10,929 nucleotides of DNA from the NCBI GenBank assembly GCA_900548365.1, contig URKM01000060.1, forward strand, positions 1-10,929, in the 5' to 3' direction. Shown in pieces: positions 5,922-10,929 of the stretch. How positions within the stretch are numbered: position 1 is the first letter of the stretch; every line of letters starts with the position of its first letter. The notes beneath the pieces were generated by a model, which was not told the DNA's origin, searched no databases, and was given only the letters and a program-made list of their open reading frames with translations. Origin of the DNA: an uncultured Collinsella sp. (GTDB taxonomy: Bacteria; Actinomycetota; Coriobacteriia; Coriobacteriales; Coriobacteriaceae). The translations under genes were made by a program, and so were the position numbers.

Positions 5922-7266
5922 CAGCCTCGTCGTGAACGCCCGCGTGCACCTCTCCGGGTCGCGCGGGCGCTCCGCCGTCATCACCAACAACGTCGAGTAC
6001 GTCGCCACGCGCGAGGGGGCCGACAAATCCGCCACCGTCGACGACCTCAGGCGCTCCGAGCTCGCCGAGAGGATGGGAATCGTCGGCTACTGCGCCGAGA
6101 GGCCCGGGTCGACCGCGCTCTTCGACCAGGACGGGGCCGTCCAGCTCCGCACGGCCCGCAGGGAGCTCGAAAAGGCCGACGGCGCGATTGCCACCGTTGT
6201 GCTCAGCGTCCGCAGGGACGAGGCGTGCGAGCTCGACCTCGCGTGCAAGGAGGACTGGCAGCGCTTCTGCCGCCGAAACCTCACGCCGGCGCTTGCCGAG
6301 GCAATGGACATCCCCGAGTCCAGCGTCCGTTGGGTAGCCGCCGAGCACGAGAACCACCCGAACTCCAAGCACGTGCACGTTATTGCTTGGTCGTCCGATG
6401 GCTCGTTCGATTCGCTCATGGCCCGCAACAGGCTCGACCGGGCAAGAGGGGCGCTCACCGACGCGGCCCTGGCCCCGGCGCTCGCGGCCGAGCACGAGGC
6501 CCGCGACCTCGCGAGGTCGCGGGCGGTCGACGCCGTCCGCCATATCCCCGCCGATGAGATTGGCGTCACGCTGCCTGCGGACGGCCGCATCTCCTACGCG
6601 CACCTCCGCCGCTGGCACCCAGATGTCGCCAAGGCAGTCGATGCCGCAATCGAGGAAGCAGGGTCGAGGCACCCTGAAATCAAGGAGGCGGGCGCGGCTT
6701 ACCGCGAGTCCGTGGAGCGCTGCGCCGGCCTCAAGGGGCTCGAAGGTGTTGCGCAGGACCGCTACTTGAACGACGCCATGCACGAGCTACGCGCGCGCCA
6801 GGGCAACGCCCTGCTGAGGGTCATCGCACCCGACCGGGCAACGGACCCCGAAAGGGAACCGATAAGGTCCGCAAGGCCGGACGACGGGCCCGCAACGGAG
6901 CGCAAGCGCATGAGGCCGCTCGTCGGCGAGGTCCGCGCCTGCGTCACCGGAAAAGACCTGGAGGGGGCGCGAGAAGCCGTCCGCGAGCGCGGGCTCATCC
7001 CGGAGAGATGCCTCCGGTCGTGCCCGTCCTACGCGCTTTCCATGGCAAAAGCCCCCGTTGCTGTGGGCGGGGCCCTTGCCAAAGCGCTCGCGTCCGCAAC
7101 AGAGGGTCCCAAAGGCAAGAAGGACCTGTCAGACGAAGTCGGCCAGAAGGCCGAGCGCGCGCTCGCGAGGGCGCTCGCAGCCGCCGTATCGGCCGCGATC
7201 AGGGGCGATGCGGCGGGCATCGTGCTCGACTCAGCGAAAACAATAGTGAAGGGAATGATTCTATGA
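5908..7266 (+). CDS. Conjugative relaxase, MobL/MobP-type
   Basis: A 452-residue relaxase predicted to nick one strand at oriT and stay bound to the 5' end. It has family landmarks in order: NNVEYVATREGAD (residues 28-39, with Y31 a candidate nucleophile), YCAERPGSTALFDQDG (61-76), and the metal-binding motif EHENHPNSKHVHV (146-158), giving the H147/H155/H157 triad typical of HEN..HVH relaxases. The C-terminal half (from about 180) is alanine- and charge-rich and helical, probably for relaxosome contacts; no helicase or primase domain is seen. The start follows GAGGGAG (5891-5897) by 10 bases. The stop overlaps the coupling protein's ATG by 4 bases (ATGA). The family name rests on motif resemblance, and the identity of the catalytic tyrosine is inferred. 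Confidence 0.85.
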   Translation: MASRSSLVVNARVHLSGSRGRSAVITNNVEYVATREGADKSATVDDLRRSELAERMGIVGYCAERPGSTALFDQDGAVQLRTARRELEKADGAIATVVLSVRRDEACELDLACKEDWQRFCRRNLTPALAEAMDIPESSVRWVAAEHENHPNSKHVHVIAWSSDGSFDSLMARNRLDRARGALTDAALAPALAAEHEARDLARSRAVDAVRHIPADEIGVTLPADGRISYAHLRRWHPDVAKAVDAAIEEAGSRHPEIKEAGAAYRESVERCAGLKGLEGVAQDRYLNDAMHELRARQGNALLRVIAPDRATDPEREPIRSARPDDGPATERKRMRPLVGEVRACVTGKDLEGAREAVRERGLIPERCLRSCPSYALSMAKAPVAVGGALAKALASATEGPKGKKDLSDEVGQKAERALARALAAAVSAAIRGDAAGIVLDSAKTIVKGMIL

Positions 7267-9203
7267 GCAAGCAGAAGAGCTTCAACGTCGACGAGGGCGC
7301 GCACCTCAAGCGCTGTGTCGCCGCCGGCGCGGCCGCTGGGGCCGCGATCGCGCTCGTCCTGCTGCCGGCGGCATGGCGCTGGCTGGAAGCATGGGTCGTC
7401 GGCATCGCCGCGACGCTCACGAGCTTCGGGATGGCCGCAGCGCCCGAACTCCCCGGCACCATGTTCCAAAACCCGCTCGAAGTCCTGCCGGAGCTGATCC
7501 GGGACGATGTCTTCCTCGTGGGGTGCGCGGCAACCCTCACTGTCTCAATAGCCGTCGGCATCTGGAGCCATCTCGACTGGTCGCGTTGGTTCCACGACGG
7601 GACCTGGGTCGGCGGGCGTCGTGCGCCGGGCGCGCCCATCCACGGCGACGCGAGGCTCGTCTCGGCGCACGGCGAGCTTAAGCGCAGGAGCGAGTCATGG
7701 CAGGAGGGCGGCAAGCCCTCGGGCGGCACGTTGGTCGTGGGCGAGATCGGGAGGAGCGTCAGGCTCATCGACTCGGTCCATGCCTGCGTCCTCGCCGAGA
7801 GCGGCGAGGGCAAGAGCCGCCGCGTCGCCATTTTGTCAGCCTTGGCAAACTTTGAGCAAGGCCGCTCCCTCATCATCAACGACATCAAGGGCGAGCTCAG
7901 GGCCTTCCTTGAGCCTGTGTTCGAGAAGACGGGCACTCACCGCATCGTCGACGTGATGTTCGACGCGCCTGCATCCTCAGTACGATTCGATCCGCTCGAA
8001 AGGGCAAAGGAGGCCTTTGGGGCGGAGGGGGCCGGCGGCTGTGCACGGGAGCTGCGTGAGCTCGCACGCTGCATCGTGCCCGCGCCGTCGAAAAGCCAAC
8101 CGTTCTTCTACGACGGCGCTCGGAACCTCTTCGTCGGTATCTCCCTCGCCCTCATCGAGGACGCGTCCATCCCGGAAGACGAGAAGACCGTCATGTCCGT
8201 CGCTGCCGCGATCTCGCCGTCGGGCGACCAGGGACCGCTTGACCGCATCGCCGCCCTGGCGGCGTCTTTGCCCGCGGAAGACCCCGCGCTCCCCTTCCTC
8301 GGCGGGCTCAACGGTGAGCACGGGGGCGGGCCCGGCATCGTCTCGACCTTGAGCAACTGCCTCACCGAGTACGTCGACGGCAACGTGGCTCGGATGCTCC
8401 ACGATGACGAGTGCGGCCTCGGGGGCATCGGCGAGGAGCCCACGGTGGTCTTCATCTCATCATCCTCTGCAACGGGCAACTACAAGCGACTCGTCCAGAC
8501 GTTCGTTTCCCAAGCGCTCTCGGCGCTGCGCTCCTGCGCCGCGGGCCATGCCGGGCGCTGCCCCGTCGAGACCGTCCTCCTCCTCGATGAGGCGGCCTCC
8601 CTCGGCCGCAACGAGAGGATCGTCCAGGACCTGGGAGAGATGCGCTCGGAAGGCGTCCATGTTCTCTGGTTCTGTCAGTCGCTCCTCCAGCTCCAGTCCG
8701 TCTCCGGCTACAGCCGAGAAGAGGCCGAGACGATTCTCGACCTCCTCAAGGACAAGGTCGTTCTCTCCTGCTCCAACCTCGACACCGCGCGCAAGCTCTC
8801 GGAGTCGATGGGCTCCTACACGGCGGTCGCGCAGTCCACGAGCCGAACTAAGGGAACGAACACCGGCTCGACGGGCACGAGCGAGGGACTCGTGCGCAGG
8901 CCGCTCATCACGCCCGACGAGCTCCAGCGTTGGACCGGCCGCGAGACGGGAGCCCTCGTGATCCACGACGGCGTACCCATGGCCTTCCCCAGCAGGGACG
9001 TTACCGAGACTTTCGTGGGACCCATGCTCGGGATGACGTCACCCGATGCCGAACGAACACTCATGGAGCGATCAACCGCTCGCCGCAAGATCAGGAACGA
9101 GACGGCACCGAGGGTTTGGCGGGGCCCGACCGCCCCCGACGCCACGTCGACAGCGCCGACGAAGCCGAAAACGGCCGCAGGTTACGTTCCCGAGGGCTTC
9201 TAG
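7263..9203 (+). CDS. VirD4/TraG-type coupling protein (T4CP)
   Basis: A 646-residue inner-membrane ATPase that would carry the relaxase-DNA complex to a type IV secretion channel. The N-terminus has hydrophobic segments about 18-37, 42-60 and 82-101. The soluble part has Walker A AESGEGKS (178-185, K184; first Gly replaced by Ala, allowed in the P-loop pattern), the TraG-like SLIINDIKGEL (202-212) and Walker B TVLLLDEAASLG (437-448, D442/E443). Later it has VLWFCQSLLQLQ, and ITPDELQRW near the C-terminus. The start at 7263 is chosen over an upstream in-frame ATG at 7008 because 7008 lies deep inside the relaxase, while 7263 has GAAGGGA 8 bases upstream and an ATGA overlap with the relaxase stop. 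No VirB4 or other channel gene is nearby. Confidence 0.9.
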   Translation: MSKQKSFNVDEGAHLKRCVAAGAAAGAAIALVLLPAAWRWLEAWVVGIAATLTSFGMAAAPELPGTMFQNPLEVLPELIRDDVFLVGCAATLTVSIAVGIWSHLDWSRWFHDGTWVGGRRAPGAPIHGDARLVSAHGELKRRSESWQEGGKPSGGTLVVGEIGRSVRLIDSVHACVLAESGEGKSRRVAILSALANFEQGRSLIINDIKGELRAFLEPVFEKTGTHRIVDVMFDAPASSVRFDPLERAKEAFGAEGAGGCARELRELARCIVPAPSKSQPFFYDGARNLFVGISLALIEDASIPEDEKTVMSVAAAISPSGDQGPLDRIAALAASLPAEDPALPFLGGLNGEHGGGPGIVSTLSNCLTEYVDGNVARMLHDDECGLGGIGEEPTVVFISSSSATGNYKRLVQTFVSQALSALRSCAAGHAGRCPVETVLLLDEAASLGRNERIVQDLGEMRSEGVHVLWFCQSLLQLQSVSGYSREEAETILDLLKDKVVLSCSNLDTARKLSESMGSYTAVAQSTSRTKGTNTGSTGTSEGLVRRPLITPDELQRWTGRETGALVIHDGVPMAFPSRDVTETFVGPMLGMTSPDAERTLMERSTARRKIRNETAPRVWRGPTAPDATSTAPTKPKTAAGYVPEGF

Positions 9204-9248
9204 CCGCGTAATCGCCCATATCCAGCGGAAACGCCCCAATCAACTACG

Positions 9249-9294
9249 CACCCGCGCCCGCGCGCTACACGTGGATGCGGGTGTTTTTCGTTTT
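9249..9294 (+). terminator. Rho-independent terminator of the mobilization operon
   Basis: CACCCGC (9249-9255) pairs with GCGGGTG (9277-9283). The stem is followed at once by TTTTT, then CG and TTTT. It lies 45 bases after the coupling-protein stop, where the operon should end. The 21-base loop is long and GC-rich and may hold extra pairing. Confidence 0.75.
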
Positions 9295-9296
9295 AG

Positions 9297-9400
9297 GCGC
9301 AGGCATCTACCTGCGCTTTCGAACTCGGCTCGCCGAGTTGCGCCGTTTGCCTCCGGCGAAACGTAGTGGAGCCTTATCCTGCACCGCCGATTCGTGGCGG
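9297..9400. repeat. Cluster of four adjacent hairpins
   Basis: Four stems follow one another. GCGCAGG/CCTGCGC is at 9297-9316 with a 6-base loop. AACTCGG/CCGAGTT is at 9322-9339 with a CTCG loop. CGTTTGCC/GGC-G-AAACG is at 9344-9363 with one bulged base and a 3-base loop. CCGCC/GGCGG is at 9384-9400. None is followed by a T-run. No credible ORF covers them. Candidate roles are a single-strand origin, part of oriT, an attachment-site region, or a structured RNA. The remaining non-coding stretch, 9401-9492, shows nothing I can name beyond the short direct repeat GTCACcgaGTCAC near 9484-9496. Confidence 0.6.
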
Positions 9401-9492
9401 AAATAGAAGTCAACAGGTCTCGCGATATTCGAATAGCATAAAGAGAAGCAGCACCGCGCATCCACAGATTTTTTCAGCGATCCGTCACCGAG

Positions 9493-9723
9493 TCACCCCG
9501 TAAACAGGTCGGAATCGAAAAACTCCCTTAGAGAAACACCAAGGCCCCTTGCTATGCGCTCTATGTTCTCGATCGAGATGTTCCGTTTCCCGGTTTCGAC
9601 CTCGGCAAAATAGGTTCGAGACATCTCTATCGAGTACGCAAGGGCTTCCTGGCTGTATCCAAGAGCGTTTCTCAATTCCTTGATGCGAAGTCCGACTTTC
9701 ATTTTTGCATCTAGCTGAGTCAT
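9493..9723 (-). CDS. Small XRE-family repressor
   Basis: A 76-residue single-domain Cro/CI-type HTH protein. After a short N-terminal lead, residues about 11-65 follow the XRE pattern closely: LRIKELRNALGYSQEALAY, SRTYFAEVETGKRNIS, IENIERIARGLGVSLREFF. The ATG at 9721-9723 is chosen because GGGAGG lies 5 bases upstream; an in-frame ATG at 9813 would extend the protein through the likely promoter repeats. It is divergent from a lipoprotein gene and probably represses its own promoter and possibly that one. It could be an element immunity regulator or a chromosomal repressor. Function as a repressor is family knowledge; the targets are inferred. Confidence 0.85.
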   Translation of the reverse strand: MTQLDAKMKVGLRIKELRNALGYSQEALAYSIEMSRTYFAEVETGKRNISIENIERIARGLGVSLREFFDSDLFTG

Positions 9724-9751
9724 TGGTACCTCCCGACTGGTGGTGCCAATG
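9721..9751 (-). promoter_or_regulatory. Inverted repeat over the repressor start codon
   Basis: CATTGGTACC (9721-9730) and GGTGCCAATG (9742-9751) are complementary at 9 of 10 positions around 11 bases. On the repressor mRNA the stem would include the AUG and part of the Shine-Dalgarno sequence. As DNA it could instead be an operator. Confidence 0.45.
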
Positions 9752-9762
9752 ATTTGAGTCGG

Positions 9763-9792
9763 ACCTATATGAGTCACACCTATATAAGTGAC
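9763..9792. promoter_or_regulatory. 15-bp tandem repeat, candidate repressor operator
   Basis: ACCTATATGAGTCAC (9763-9777) is followed directly by ACCTATATAAGTGAC (9778-9792), 13 of 15 positions identical. GTCAC (9773-9777) and GTGAC (9788-9792) are also an inverted pair. The repeat lies in the 154-bp divergent region between the XRE repressor and the lipoprotein gene. On the plus strand a TACAAT at 9802-9807 resembles a -10 box for the lipoprotein gene, without a clear -35. Likely bound by the neighbouring repressor; that is inference. Confidence 0.5.
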
Positions 9793-9877
9793 AATTTGCA
9801 ATACAATGCTCACGTGGCCCTTTTCCAGGTTGAAGGGATCGCCGTAAGTACCATCTACGAATCAAAGGAGAACTGCC

Positions 9878-10684
9878 ATGGCGATGAATGTATCCCGGCG
9901 CGGCTTTTTGGGCGCTGTCGGACTGATGTCGATTGCCGGATTGAGCGGCTTGAGCGGATGCGGACCGACGGGAGTGAAGGGAAAGACGCTCTATTACATA
10001 TCGGTCTGCGACAACGTCGCCCTCGGGAAGATGACGAATAACAAGCTGGGTTCCGAGACGACGATCACCTTCGACGACGGGGACGGCTGGCATTACGCAG
10101 GGTCGTTCGAGTCCTCGGGAACGTGGAGGCAGGAAGACGAGAACATCGTATTGAGCTCAAGCGAGCTCGGTACCCTGACGCTCAAGAAGGCCGACGATGC
10201 GGATGCCTATATCCCCTCTGGCGACGAGGAGTACGGCGAGCGCTATTTCCTGAGCGAGGACGATGCGAAGAAGTACTACGAGGACTACACCGGCAAGGCG
10301 GTCGCCCGCGTCAAAGAGCTGCTTGAATCGCAGGAATGGGAACGCTCGAACCGGCCGGAGTCCATGGCGAGCCCCGAGGAGATCAACTTCGACAGCGGAA
10401 AGATCGCATTCAAGAAGGCGTCGTATAACCAAAAGGGCTATCTGTTCACTCAAGGTCCCAGTGATGACGAATGGGCCGCATCGGACCATTCGGGAAAGTA
10501 CAGCCTCACGGTCAAAGACCAGAGGGCGAAGGATACCGACTCGACACCGCGCCCGCTCGTTTACAAGGGCGAGCTGACGGCCGATGGGGCGTCGGTGGCC
10601 TATACCCTCGAGAAACGTAACGACAGCCTGGTTCTGAAGCTGGGAGAGACGATGTATGACCCGGTGTTCACGAATGGAAAATAG
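9878..10684 (+). CDS. Tat-type secreted lipoprotein of unknown function
   Basis: A 268-residue predicted lipoprotein. The N-terminus has a twin-arginine signal (SRRGFLG, residues 6-12, R7/R8), a hydrophobic stretch, and a lipobox LSGC with the lipidated cysteine at C28. It would therefore be exported folded and anchored on the outer face of the membrane. The mature part is rich in Asp, Glu, Lys, Gly and aromatics and looks mostly beta, with two similar-looking halves (about 60-105 and 170-262) separated by a helical segment (SEDDAKKYYEDYTGKAVARVKELL). I recognise no enzymatic motif. AAAGGAG (9864-9870), 7 bases before the ATG, supports the start. It is divergent from the small XRE repressor and overlaps the next gene by 11 bases. 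Confidence 0.85.
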   Translation: MAMNVSRRGFLGAVGLMSIAGLSGLSGCGPTGVKGKTLYYISVCDNVALGKMTNNKLGSETTITFDDGDGWHYAGSFESSGTWRQEDENIVLSSSELGTLTLKKADDADAYIPSGDEEYGERYFLSEDDAKKYYEDYTGKAVARVKELLESQEWERSNRPESMASPEEINFDSGKIAFKKASYNQKGYLFTQGPSDDEWAASDHSGKYSLTVKDQRAKDTDSTPRPLVYKGELTADGASVAYTLEKRNDSLVLKLGETMYDPVFTNGK

Positions 10685-10929
10685 CGGTCGAATCAAGCTC
10701 TTCGGGCGCGAGTTCTCCCGTAAACAGGTCTGCGCGGCTGGTGCAGGAATCCTCTGTGCGGCGCTTCTCATCGGCTGCGGGGCTTACGCTATCTCACATG
10801 CCAGTTGGACGGGAGATTCCAATGCCCCTGCGGTGTCGCAGTCGAAGGACGATGAGGAGCAGGACATGGTGCTATCCCTTGAGGTGAAGGCTGACGGCTG
10901 GGATGCGGACACCTCCACGCCCGTCATCG
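10674..10929 (+). CDS. Exported or membrane-anchored protein, cut by the window end (partial)
   Basis: An ATG at 10674 opens a frame that runs without a stop to the window edge, 85 codons. The N-terminus is basic (KLFGREFSRKQ, residues 8-18), followed by a hydrophobic segment about 19-40 with a possible lipobox LIGC (C35). After it comes a low-complexity acidic linker (SQSKDDEEQDMV, about 56-66) and the start of a predicted soluble domain. It is either a lipoprotein or a signal-anchored protein: hydrophobic residues continue past C35, which favours an anchor. The start overlaps the previous gene's end by 11 bases without a clear ribosome-binding site, implying coupling. The SRK..  motif echoes the Tat motif of its neighbour but lacks the second arginine. 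Function unknown. Confidence 0.75.
   Translation, partial: MENSGRIKLFGREFSRKQVCAAGAGILCAALLIGCGAYAISHASWTGDSNAPAVSQSKDDEEQDMVLSLEVKADGWDADTSTPVI

Noticed and set aside
7008..7262. Upstream in-frame ATG at 7008 as start of the coupling protein
   Set aside because: It would add 85 residues read out of frame inside the relaxase gene. The ATG at 7263 has a ribosome-binding site, the usual ATGA overlap and a natural membrane-protein N-terminus.
255..9349. CGCCGTTTG at 255-263 and 9341-9349 as an att core
   Set aside because: A 9-base match between two roughly 300-base regions is expected by chance at about this level, and the flanks do not agree.
9204..9492. A tRNA gene or tRNA 3' end as the integration target
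   Set aside because: TTTCGAACTC near 9317 recalls a T-loop, but no acceptor stem, anticodon arm or CCA-proximal pairing can be built around it.
1..10929. CRISPR array, rRNA or transposon insertion sequence
   Set aside because: No regularly spaced repeats of CRISPR size, no conserved rRNA segments and no transposase gene were seen on either strand.

Overview
This window reads as a high-GC Gram-positive accessory region. The style of its relaxase, small RHH proteins and VirE-type ATPase, its GC-rich codon use and its Tat-type lipoprotein best fit a gut Coriobacteriia host (Collinsella, Olsenella or Eggerthella relatives). That placement is inference from style; there is no rRNA or housekeeping gene here to confirm it.

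The core (about 1440-9300) is a compact integrative and mobilizable element transcribed rightward as nearly one operon. It encodes a small excisionase-like HTH protein (1620), a tyrosine integrase (1819), a ribbon-helix-helix relaxosome-type protein (2876), a 67-residue helical protein (3315) and a VirE-family P-loop ATPase (3518). A 219-bp non-coding gap (4748-4966) follows, then an unrecognised 162-residue protein (4967), a second RHH protein (5457), a MobL/MobP-type relaxase (5908) and a VirD4/TraG-type coupling ATPase (7263-9203). A rho-independent terminator follows at 9249-9294. Within each half, genes overlap or sit one base apart, so integration, DNA processing and delivery to a secretion channel appear co-expressed. 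No VirB4 or other mating-pair-formation gene is visible, so the element would need a helper conjugation system.

The 4748-4966 gap is the most striking non-coding segment. It has a perfect 13-bp stem-loop, a 16-bp near-perfect long-range inverted repeat, and seven copies of GGTGCC/GGCACC, four of them in two pairs with 9-bp periodicity. It sits next to a VirE-type helicase gene and upstream of the relaxase operon, so I infer an origin (replication and/or transfer).

To the left, a divergent AT-richer gene (303-1439, minus) encodes a regulator made of two tandem copies of an XRE HTH plus helical domain. It shares a 180-bp control region with the excisionase. Positions 1-302 hold two inverted repeats and possibly the 3' end of a gene entering from the left.

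To the right, 9295-9492 is non-coding and contains four closely spaced hairpins. Next come a small minus-strand XRE repressor (9493-9723), a divergent control region with a 15-bp tandem repeat, a Tat-type lipoprotein (9878-10684), and an overlapping second exported or membrane-anchored protein cut off by the window end (10674-10929). Whether these right-hand genes are element cargo or chromosomal flank cannot be decided, because I found no convincing att direct repeat.
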